Shown here one piece after another: positions 7,293 through 13,135 of a stretch of DNA of 13,135 nucleotides. The stretch lies in contig DJEN01000008.1 in assembly GCA_002431345.1 (NCBI GenBank), positions 5,569 to 18,703 of the forward strand, written 5' to 3'. The notes under the pieces are model-generated. The model was not told the origin of the DNA, made no database searches, and saw nothing but the letters and a program-made list of their open reading frames with translations. The stretch is from Megasphaera sp. UBA5897 (lineage in GTDB: Bacteria; Bacillota; Negativicutes; Veillonellales; Megasphaeraceae). A program made the translations under genes and the position numbers. Within the stretch, counting starts at the first letter, position 1. Each line of letters begins with the position of its first letter.

Positions 7293-8483
7293 CTAAATAT
7301 TTCTATATTTGAGTACCATAGCAGCTGCCTGCGCGGCCATTCCTTCTTCCTGGCCGACAAAACCCAGCCGTTCTGTCGTCGTCGCTTTGACAGAAACAGC
7401 GGCTTTATCAATCTGCAGTGCTTTGGCAATATTGCGAATCATTTGCGGCACATATTCTTTAATTTTCGGACGCTGTGCCAGCAAGGTAACGTCCACATTA
7501 ATAATCCGGCAGCTGTTTTCAATTAAAATCTGCCGCACTTTTTCCAGCAGCGTGACGCTGGATATATTTTTAAATTTTGCATCTGTATCCGGGAAATAGG
7601 TTCCAATATCCTTGAGCCCGGCTGCGCCAAGCAACGCATCCATTACGGCATGAATCAATACATCGGCATCCGAATGTCCTGCCAGCCCTCTGTCAAACGG
7701 CACTTCGACACCGCCCAAAATAAGCTTGCGGCCTTGGGTCAGCGGATGTACGTCATAGCCGCTGCCTACGCGATGTTCTGTTGGACCATTGAGATAAAAT
7801 TCCAAAATAGGGACATCATCCATCGTCGTCACTTTATGATTGCGTTCATCCCCCTGCAGGAGGACGATTTTTTTCCCCATGGCTTCAACCAACGATGCAT
7901 CATCTGTACCATTAATATGATGGGCTTTGGCATATTCGTGAGCCTCTATCAGTACGCTGCGCCGAAAAATCTGCGGCGTCTGGGCTGCAACCAGCCGGCT
8001 GCGCTCCAACGTGCGCACGGTCTGCGCTCCCTGTGCATCGGCACACTCCCGTTCCTTGACTGTATCTTTAACAGGAATGGCATAAATAGCCGCATCTGCC
8101 TGTTCCATAACAGCCGCTGCATTGTCATACCATTCAGGACCGGCATACGGGCGGGAGCCATCCTGTACCATGACGACATCGGCATCCGCACTGGTCGCCA
8201 TCAAGCCATTGTATACGGAATCTTCCCGCTCTGCGCCGCCTAAAGCAAACCGCACCGGCTTAGCCGGATGCAGTGACGCTACCATCGCCGCAATATCATC
8301 ATGATCGCACTCGGCATTGACAATAACCACTTCATCTACCTTGGAAGCGGCAAACACATGCAGCAGTGTATGGGCCAATACGGGCTTGCCGCACAATGGA
8401 TAAAACAACTTATTTCGCTCATACCCAAAACGTCGGCCGGAACCAGCGGCTACAACAATAACAGATACTTTCAACAACTTCAC
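7293..8483 (-). CDS. ispDF: Bifunctional IspD/IspF of the MEP isoprenoid pathway
   Basis: Fused enzyme for two non-consecutive steps of isoprenoid precursor synthesis: IspD joins MEP with CTP to give CDP-methylerythritol, and IspF cyclises the phosphorylated product to methylerythritol cyclodiphosphate. Residues 1-232 are IspD: VVAAGSGRRFG with Arg17, Lys25, Asp108 in QDGSRPY (usually HDxARP, so the His is Gln here), and AAQTPQ. Residues 236-396 are IspF: Asp244, His246 and His278 take the places of the zinc ligands Asp8, His10 and His42 of E. coli IspF, and DIGTYFPDTD and KATTTERLGF are present. A single uninterrupted frame with a linker of only a few residues (LNGPTE) shows a real fusion. 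The start is uncertain: GTG at 8483 abuts the yacL stop, but AGGTG there could instead serve TTG at 8474, three codons in. Confidence 0.95.
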   Translation of the reverse strand: MKLLKVSVIVVAAGSGRRFGYERNKLFYPLCGKPVLAHTLLHVFAASKVDEVVIVNAECDHDDIAAMVASLHPAKPVRFALGGAEREDSVYNGLMATSADADVVMVQDGSRPYAGPEWYDNAAAVMEQADAAIYAIPVKDTVKERECADAQGAQTVRTLERSRLVAAQTPQIFRRSVLIEAHEYAKAHHINGTDDASLVEAMGKKIVLLQGDERNHKVTTMDDVPILEFYLNGPTEHRVGSGYDVHPLTQGRKLILGGVEVPFDRGLAGHSDADVLIHAVMDALLGAAGLKDIGTYFPDTDAKFKNISSVTLLEKVRQILIENSCRIINVDVTLLAQRPKIKEYVPQMIRNIAKALQIDKAAVSVKATTTERLGFVGQEEGMAAQAAAMVLKYRNI

Positions 8484-9686
8484 CTACTCATCTGTAATTT
8501 TTACAAAAATCATTCGTCCTGCTGATGTCTGCAGCACAGACGTAACGGTAACAGGCACCGTCGAACCAATATATTTTTGGCCGTTTTCTACGACAATCAT
8601 CGTGCCGTCATCCAAATACGCGATGCCTTGATTTTCTTCCTTCCCGGACTTGACGATGAGAACTTCCATTTGCTCACCGGGAATCCGAGCTGGTTTTAAG
8701 GCATTCGCCAGGTCATTGATATTTAATACCACAACGCCCTGAAGAGCAGCTACTTTATTTAAATTGTAATCATTGGTTACTACCTTGGCATTAATTTTAC
8801 GGCCCAAACGTACTAACTTGGAATCTACGCCCTGTACATCATCAAAATCATCATTAATGATGCGTACTTCGACATAATTGTCTTCCTGCATTTGTTTTAA
8901 AATATCCAAGCCGCGGCGGCCTTTGTTTCGCTTCAGCAAATCCGAAGAATCTGCAATCAGCTGCAGTTCTTCCAACACGAATACAGGCACCAGCAACGGC
9001 CCTTCCAAAAATCCTGTACTGCAAATTTCTGCAATGCGGCCGTCAATAATAGAACTTGTATCCAACAGCTTGCCGGAAAAATCTGTATCTGCATGCTTGT
9101 GTGCCGCAGATGCCGTTTCTTTGTTTTGCTTTCCCAGACGAAACGTTCCAACAAGACCAATAATGTCGTTTCGCTTGCGGATAGCAATACTCATCCCGGC
9201 ATATCCAAAAATAATACTGAAAACAATGGGACCATACGCACCAATAATAGGCAGTCGGGCAAACGCCAATCCTATTAAATTAGCAATTATGAGTCCAAAA
9301 AGCAAACCTAGCGTTCCGACTATCAAATCCTGGCTTTCAAAATCATTTAATCCTATTTCAATTCGTTCAATAGCTTTCCAAATCAACCGCAGCACAAACG
9401 GCGATATAATATATCCCAACAGCAGTCCCAGCACAACGCCGATGATATAAGAAATCACAGTCAGCAGTGTCGTGCCAAAAATACTGCCGTGGAATATTTC
9501 TCCCTCGACTTCCGCACTAAAATACGGCGCAGTAACGATTTGGTCGGCAATCATGACAAAGGCTACTGCCATAATCAGCATGATAATTCCTTTCATGATA
9601 TTATCTGCAATCTTGCCGCCATTAAACTTTTTTGTTTTTTTATCTTTTCCAAAATCTTTCGTACCAGATTCGTGCAAATCATCCAT
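8484..9686 (-). CDS. yacL: Membrane PIN/TRAM-domain protein, YacL family
   Basis: Predicted membrane-anchored nuclease of unknown substrate; this family sits beside radA/disA and ispD in many Firmicutes. The 400-residue protein has a charged, Lys-rich N-terminus (1-30) and four membrane segments (about 33-52, 73-100, 122-142, 148-168). A PIN nuclease domain (about 205-320) carries acidic residues in LLDTSSIIDGRIAEI, VLEELQLIADSSD, GVDSKLVRLG and VVTNDYNLN. A C-terminal TRAM domain (about 335-398, starting PGEQMEVLIVKSGKEENQGI) probably binds RNA. The acidic PIN residues look complete, so nuclease activity is plausible but inferred. The ATG at 9686 has AAGGAGG about 11 bases upstream, slightly far. 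Its stop is directly followed by ispDF. Bacillus has disA between radA and this gene; it is missing here. Confidence 0.9.
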   Translation of the reverse strand: MDDLHESGTKDFGKDKKTKKFNGGKIADNIMKGIIMLIMAVAFVMIADQIVTAPYFSAEVEGEIFHGSIFGTTLLTVISYIIGVVLGLLLGYIISPFVLRLIWKAIERIEIGLNDFESQDLIVGTLGLLFGLIIANLIGLAFARLPIIGAYGPIVFSIIFGYAGMSIAIRKRNDIIGLVGTFRLGKQNKETASAAHKHADTDFSGKLLDTSSIIDGRIAEICSTGFLEGPLLVPVFVLEELQLIADSSDLLKRNKGRRGLDILKQMQEDNYVEVRIINDDFDDVQGVDSKLVRLGRKINAKVVTNDYNLNKVAALQGVVVLNINDLANALKPARIPGEQMEVLIVKSGKEENQGIAYLDDGTMIVVENGQKYIGSTVPVTVTSVLQTSAGRMIFVKITDE

Positions 9687-9746
9687 ACCGAACGCACCTC
9701 CTTTGCAAACTGAATTGTATTGTCATAACTATATAACTATATCACA

Positions 9747-9779
9747 TTTTATCTGCAGAAACCATATAAAAAGATAAAA
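9747..9779 (-). repeat. AT-rich inverted repeat in the radA-yacL gap
   Basis: TTTTATCT (9747-9754) and AGATAAAA (9772-9779) form an 8-bp perfect inverted repeat around a 17-base loop in the 128-base gap between radA and yacL. It could be a weak hairpin in the yacL leader or chance in AT-rich DNA. TATAGT near 9740 on the minus strand resembles a -10 but has no good -35. I cannot assign a function to this gap. Confidence 0.35.
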
Positions 9780-9814
9780 CTGCTGCAAAATTCACTATAC
9801 TTTTACATAAACAA

Positions 9815-11206
9815 CTACCTGGATGCGGAAGATACGAAAGCTTTTTCAATCGCTTCCTGCAGTGTAGACACACAGAGAATACGTCCGCTGCCCACTTCTT
9901 TAGCGGGTACATCTTCTTGATTGCCTTTGGGTATAATAAAAGATTGAAAACCTAATTTGGCTGCTTCCTTGACGCGGCGCAGCGCATGGGACACGCGGCG
10001 GATATCGCCGGTCAGGCCGACTTCCCCCATGACAACGGTGCAGCTGTCCATCGACACATCCCGCAGGCTGGAATAGACAGCCAGGGCAATCGGCAAATCC
10101 GCTGCCGTTTCTGTAATGCGTAGTCCGCCGACGACGTTGATATATACATCCTGTGTGCCTAACGGTACGCCTACCCGCTTTTCCAAGACAGCCAGTAAAA
10201 TAATCAGGCGGTTATAGTCCATGCCCGAAGCAGTCCGGCGCGGCACAGGAAATACAGAATGGGTCGTCAACGCCTGTATTTCTCCCAGCAGCGGACGCAT
10301 GCCGTCCATGACAGCGGCAATGGCAGAGCCGGACTGATTGGCAGCCCGTTCAGCCAGCAGCATTTGCGACGGATTGGCCAGTTCTGCCAATCCCTGTTCA
10401 TTCATCGTAAACAGCCCGGATTCATTGGTCGAGCCAAAGCGGTTTTTGATGCCCCGCAGCACGCGGAACTGGTAGTTGCGCTCGCCTTCAAAATACAGCA
10501 CAACATCGACCATATGCTCCATCATCCGCGGTCCGGCAATCGTGCCTTCTTTGGTCACGTGGCCGATGACAATGACCGGAATCGTTTCCGTCTTGGCAAA
10601 CGTCATCAGCCGGCTCGTTCCTTCACGAATCTGGCTCAGACTGCCCGGCGTACCGTCTGCTTCACTGCTGTACATCGTTTGAATCGAATCCACTACCACT
10701 AGCGCCGGATGCAGGCACCGTGCTTCCTGCAGGACTGCGTCCAGCGACGTATCTGCCTGGATAATCAAATTCGCCGCCTCGATGCCCAGCCGCTGGGCCC
10801 GCATCTTTATCTGTCCTGCCGATTCTTCACCGGATCCATAGAGAACGGTGCCTGCCGCTTGACATACAGCGGCCGCCACTTGCAGGACCAGTGTTGATTT
10901 GCCAATCCCCGGGTCCCCGCTCAACAGAATCAATGCTCCCGGTACTATGCCGCCGCCAAGTACACGGTCCAACTCGCCAATACCGGTCACAATGCGCGTC
11001 ATCTTTTCCATGGCAATATCCTGCAGTGAAGAAGGCTTGGCACCTTCGCCGCTCCGCTGCAGACTGCGGCTCCCTTTCGGAGCTTCTGCAACTTCCTCTT
11101 CTTCTGTCATCGTATTCCATTCGCCGCACTGCGGGCATCTTCCCAGCCAGCGGCTTGAGATACTGCCGCAGTTTGAACATACATACCGTATTTTTCGTTT
11201 GGCCAT
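9815..11206 (-). CDS. radA: DNA repair protein RadA (Sms)
   Basis: RecA-like ATPase that helps process recombination intermediates by branch migration and DNA unwinding. The 463-residue protein has every family landmark in order. A four-cysteine zinc finger is formed by Cys10, Cys13, Cys24 and Cys27. Walker A is GDPGIGKST at 97-105 and Walker B LVVVDS at 169-174. The RadA-specific KNRFG motif is at 254-258. A C-terminal Lon-protease-like domain (DVYINVVGGLRITETAADLP, MGEVGLTGDIRRV) acts as a scaffold, not a protease. Length is normal. The ATG at 11206 is preceded by AAGGAG 9 bases upstream. It begins 42 bases after the Sel1-repeat gene, with no terminator seen between, so they are probably co-transcribed. 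Confidence 0.97.
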   Translation of the reverse strand: MAKRKIRYVCSNCGSISSRWLGRCPQCGEWNTMTEEEEVAEAPKGSRSLQRSGEGAKPSSLQDIAMEKMTRIVTGIGELDRVLGGGIVPGALILLSGDPGIGKSTLVLQVAAAVCQAAGTVLYGSGEESAGQIKMRAQRLGIEAANLIIQADTSLDAVLQEARCLHPALVVVDSIQTMYSSEADGTPGSLSQIREGTSRLMTFAKTETIPVIVIGHVTKEGTIAGPRMMEHMVDVVLYFEGERNYQFRVLRGIKNRFGSTNESGLFTMNEQGLAELANPSQMLLAERAANQSGSAIAAVMDGMRPLLGEIQALTTHSVFPVPRRTASGMDYNRLIILLAVLEKRVGVPLGTQDVYINVVGGLRITETAADLPIALAVYSSLRDVSMDSCTVVMGEVGLTGDIRRVSHALRRVKEAAKLGFQSFIIPKGNQEDVPAKEVGSGRILCVSTLQEAIEKAFVSSASR

Positions 11207-11248
11207 CCTGCATTTCTCCTTTATATAACTATATTATGACTCTCATAC

Positions 11249-12064
11249 CTATCGCTGTGTTTCCTCCTGTGCCAACTGCTGCCAATACGCTGCCAATTCT
11301 TCACTGGGAGCAACGCCTTCTCCCGTTTTATAAGCATGAGCAAGATTTTTCATTCCTTCACGATACCCAGCAGCTGCCGATAAAGAAAACCAGTACACAG
11401 CCTGCGTAAAATCCTGCGGCACGCCGCGGCCGTCCCGATACAGCTGGCCCAAATTGTTTTGTGCCGGGCCATCGCCGGCCAATGCCGCTTTCTCATACCA
11501 CACGGCTGCCTGCTGTTCGTCTTTTGCTACGCCCCAGCCCATTTCATATAAATATCCTAAATTATTTTGTGCAATAAAGCTGCCCTGCTCCGCTCCTTTA
11601 TGATACCAGTACGCAGCTTGGGCATAATCCCGCTCCCCTGTATAGCCAAACTGATACATGATGCCCGTATTGCACTGACCGTCTGCATCGCCGTGCAGGC
11701 CGGCCCGCCGATACCAATACAGTGCTTTTTCATAATCCTGCGGCACGCCCCAGCCCGTTTCATACAAATGGCCCAAATTATTTTCTGCCGGTCCATACGC
11801 CTGCACAGCAGCACACTGATACCAATGCACCGCTTTGGCCGCATCTGCCGCGACACCCAAGGCGTGTTCATACTGATACGCCAAATTATATTGCCCAATA
11901 ACATCCCCGTGATAGGCCGCCATGCTGTACCAATAGGCCGCTTTGGCATATGCCTGTTCTTCATTATCTTCTTCTGAAAAGAAATACCAATCGCCAAGTT
12001 TGCACTGTGCGTCCGTACTGCCTGCAAATGCTTTTTTCTCCAATTTACTTATCGGTTCATCCAT
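11249..12064 (-). CDS. Sel1-like repeat (SLR) protein
   Basis: Protein made almost wholly of Sel1-type helix-turn-helix repeats, which act as protein-binding scaffolds; no enzyme domain is seen and its partner is unknown. About seven units of 35-37 residues follow a short N-terminus, beginning near 17, 53, 91, 128, 163, 199 and 235. They share the pattern AxxNLGxLYExGxGVxxDxxxAxxWYxxAA, for example NNLGHLYETGWGVPQD and NNLGYLYEMGWGVAKD. Repeat 4 is divergent (CNTGIMYQFGYTGERD), and Trp/Tyr content is high. There is no signal peptide or membrane segment, so it should be cytosolic, unlike many secreted SLR proteins. The ATG at 12064 is preceded by AAGGGA and by an extended -10 promoter. It sits between divergent clpB and radA, a place where Bacillus has no such gene. 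Confidence 0.88.
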   Translation of the reverse strand: MDEPISKLEKKAFAGSTDAQCKLGDWYFFSEEDNEEQAYAKAAYWYSMAAYHGDVIGQYNLAYQYEHALGVAADAAKAVHWYQCAAVQAYGPAENNLGHLYETGWGVPQDYEKALYWYRRAGLHGDADGQCNTGIMYQFGYTGERDYAQAAYWYHKGAEQGSFIAQNNLGYLYEMGWGVAKDEQQAAVWYEKAALAGDGPAQNNLGQLYRDGRGVPQDFTQAVYWFSLSAAAGYREGMKNLAHAYKTGEGVAPSEELAAYWQQLAQEETQR

Positions 12065-12094
12065 GATAGTTGTTCCCTTCTTAGTCTTATGGAA

Positions 12095-12123
12095 ATTATA
12101 CCAATACGAAAGATATTGAACAA
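12095..12123 (-). promoter_or_regulatory. Extended -10 promoter of the Sel1-repeat gene
   Basis: Minus strand: -10 TATAAT (12100-12095) preceded by TGG, giving the extended form TGNTATAAT, with a weak -35 TTGTTC (12123-12118) at 17 bases. The -35 is also the left arm of an inverted repeat. Transcription would start about 25 bases before the ATG and probably continue into radA. Confidence 0.72.
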
Positions 12124-12150
12124 GAGTTTTTCAACTTTTCTCTTTTGTTC
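12118..12150. repeat. Inverted repeat between the divergent promoters
   Basis: GAACAA-GAG (12118-12126) and CTC-TTTTGTTC (12140-12150) form an imperfect inverted repeat with a 13-base centre; the outer GAACAA/TTGTTC arms match exactly. The left arm covers the -35 of the Sel1 gene, and the right arm ends two bases before the clpB -35. This is a plausible operator position, but no known repressor consensus is recognised. Confidence 0.45.
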
Positions 12151-12152
12151 TA

Positions 12153-12168
12153 TTGACTTTTTGACTTT
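12153..12168 (+). repeat. Tandem octamer over the clpB -35
   Basis: TTGACTTT occurs twice with no gap (12153-12160 and 12161-12168). The first copy supplies the -35 TTGACT; the second lies in the spacer. On the other strand it reads AAAGTCAA twice, resembling half-sites of the CtsR heat-shock operator, but the period is 8 bases and not the usual 10. Confidence 0.6.
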
Positions 12169-12180
12169 TATTAGTATAAT
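12153..12180 (+). promoter_or_regulatory. Sigma-A-type promoter of clpB
   Basis: -35 TTGACT (12153-12158), 16-base spacer, perfect -10 TATAAT (12175-12180). Transcription would start near 12187 and give a leader of about 70 bases ending in the ribosome-binding site AAGGAGG (12243-12249), eight bases before the clpB ATG. No CIRCE element (TTAGCACTC inverted repeat) is seen. Confidence 0.8.
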
Positions 12181-12257
12181 GATAATTGAGATTAGGCAAA
12201 CAGCCACTCACCCATTATATTACAAAAAAAGTACCTATAAGTAAGGAGGTCTTAATT

Positions 12258-13135
12258 ATGGGAAATGAAAAATACACGCAAAAAGTAATTGATGCGTTTC
12301 AAACAGCGCAGCAAATTGCTGCTTTGCATTACAATCAGGAAATCACTTCCATCCACATGCTCATGGGGCTGGTAAAAGAACCGGAAGGATTACTGGATAC
12401 GATTTTTAAAGAATGCCATACCGATGTTCCGATGCTCCAAGCTCGTTTGGAACAACTGTTGAAAAAAATTCCATCTGTGAAAGGTCAAAGCCAGTTGTCC
12501 ATGGCTACGGAAATGGTTCGTGTTATCGGTAAAGCACAACAACTTGCTGATTCCATGCATGATGAATATATCAGTACAGAACATCTTCTCATGGGTATTG
12601 TAGAAGAAAGCGATGAACCGGTTCAGTCATTATGCCATGAATTTGGATTGAATAAAGACAAAATCATGAGTACAATTAAGGCTAACCGCAAGGGCAATGT
12701 CAATAACGACAATCCAGAAGACAATTATAAAGCCTTGGAAAAATATGGTCGTGACTTGACAGCTGCGGCTCGTAAAAACAAAATTGACCCGGTTATCGGC
12801 CGTGATGATGAAATCCGCCGGACTGTAGAAATTCTGTCCCGCCGTCGCAAAAACAACCCGGTTTTAATCGGTGAACCTGGCGTCGGCAAAACAGCCATCG
12901 TAGAAGGCTTGGCCCGCCGTATTGTTGCCGGCGACGTACCGGAATCCTTAAAAAATAAAACGTTGTATTCTTTGGATATGGGTTCATTAATTGCCGGTGC
13001 AAAATACCGTGGTGAATTTGAAGAACGACTCAAATCCGTTTTGAATGAAATTGCCAAATCAGACGGCCAGATTCTCCTTTTCATCGATGAAATTCATACC
13101 GTTGTCGGAGCTGGTGCTTCTGAAGGTTCCATGGA
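12258..13135 (+). CDS. clpB: ClpB protein disaggregase, N-terminal 292 residues (3' end outside window)
   Basis: Hexameric AAA+ chaperone that, with DnaK, pulls polypeptides out of aggregates after heat or other stress; it acts in the cytoplasm. The visible part holds the N-terminal Clp domain with its two repeats (about 5-75 and 80-145) and the first half of ATPase domain 1. Walker A is GEPGVGKT at 205-212 and Walker B ILLFIDE at 272-278. The pore-loop segment AGAKYRGEFEERL is at 246-258. YKALEKYGRDLT at 157-168 and the pore segment with Lys-Tyr-Arg are typical of ClpB; ClpC would read more like LARDLT and AGTKYRG. The frame is open to the last base; about two thirds of a usual ClpB (near 860 residues), including the coiled-coil middle domain, lies outside. 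The ATG has a strong AAGGAGG. It stands alone, without ctsR-mcsA-mcsB in front. Confidence 0.93.
   Translation, partial: MGNEKYTQKVIDAFQTAQQIAALHYNQEITSIHMLMGLVKEPEGLLDTIFKECHTDVPMLQARLEQLLKKIPSVKGQSQLSMATEMVRVIGKAQQLADSMHDEYISTEHLLMGIVEESDEPVQSLCHEFGLNKDKIMSTIKANRKGNVNNDNPEDNYKALEKYGRDLTAAARKNKIDPVIGRDDEIRRTVEILSRRRKNNPVLIGEPGVGKTAIVEGLARRIVAGDVPESLKNKTLYSLDMGSLIAGAKYRGEFEERLKSVLNEIAKSDGQILLFIDEIHTVVGAGASEGSM

Noticed and set aside
7650..8243. 197-codon plus-strand frame
   Set aside because: Antisense shadow of ispDF, with no family features.
12153..12168. Canonical CtsR operator
   Set aside because: The two half-site-like units are 8 bases apart; the known operator needs heptads repeated every 10 bases, on the same face of the helix.
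12258..13135. ClpC instead of ClpB
   Set aside because: The neighbouring radA suggests clpC by analogy with Bacillus, but YKALEKYGRDLT and AGAKYRGEFEERL are of ClpB type and no ctsR-mcsAB genes precede it.
1..13135. tRNA or rRNA genes, CRISPR arrays, insertion sequences, prophage or toxin-antitoxin genes
   Set aside because: I looked on both strands and saw no cloverleaf, repeat-spacer pattern, transposase or terminal repeats; the space is almost fully taken by housekeeping genes.

Overview
The window is housekeeping chromosome from a bacterium of the Firmicutes, with no plasmid, phage or insertion-sequence genes in view. Gene content and order match the Bacillus block radA-disA-yacL-ispD-ispF-gltX-cysE-cysS-mrnC-rlmB-yacP-sigH, but rearranged. 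The fused ispDF, sigH followed by secG and rnr, the balanced base composition and the protein sequences suggest a Negativicute of the Veillonellales, perhaps Megasphaera-like. That placement is an inference from memory, not a database match.

Layout. All genes from 1 to 12064 lie on the minus strand; transcription runs from right to left. Reading in that direction: a Sel1-repeat protein (12064-11249), radA (11206-9815), a membrane PIN/TRAM protein of the YacL family (9686-8484), fused ispDF (8483-7293) and gltX (7280-5817). A 326-base gap follows, holding a strong promoter and a T-box riboswitch with its terminator. After it come cysS (5490-4045), mrnC, rlmB, the NYN ribonuclease rae1/yacP and sigH (2271-1582), tightly packed, several of them overlapping. 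secG (1537-1301) has its own promoter inside the end of sigH and is closed by a hairpin terminator. The window ends inside rnr (1217 to beyond base 1). On the plus strand, clpB starts at 12258 and runs off the right end. A 193-base divergent promoter region separates it from the Sel1 gene.

How the genes fit together. The block combines DNA repair (RadA), isoprenoid precursor synthesis (IspDF), tRNA charging (GltX, CysS), ribosomal RNA maturation (MrnC, RlmB), RNA decay (Rae1, RNase R), protein export (SecG), alternative transcription (SigH) and protein disaggregation (ClpB). The clearest regulatory feature is the T-box. Its antiterminator and terminator can both be drawn base by base, and its UGGA bulge fits a tRNA with discriminator U, as in tRNA-Cys. 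Because no terminator is seen between cysS and sigH, uncharged tRNA-Cys should raise mrnC, rlmB, rae1 and sigH as well as cysS.

I found no clearly new system. The points most worth a second look are the reach of the T-box operon, the ispDF fusion, the loss of disA and cysE from the conserved order, and the clpB/Sel1 divergent promoter with its tandem octamer and inverted repeat.
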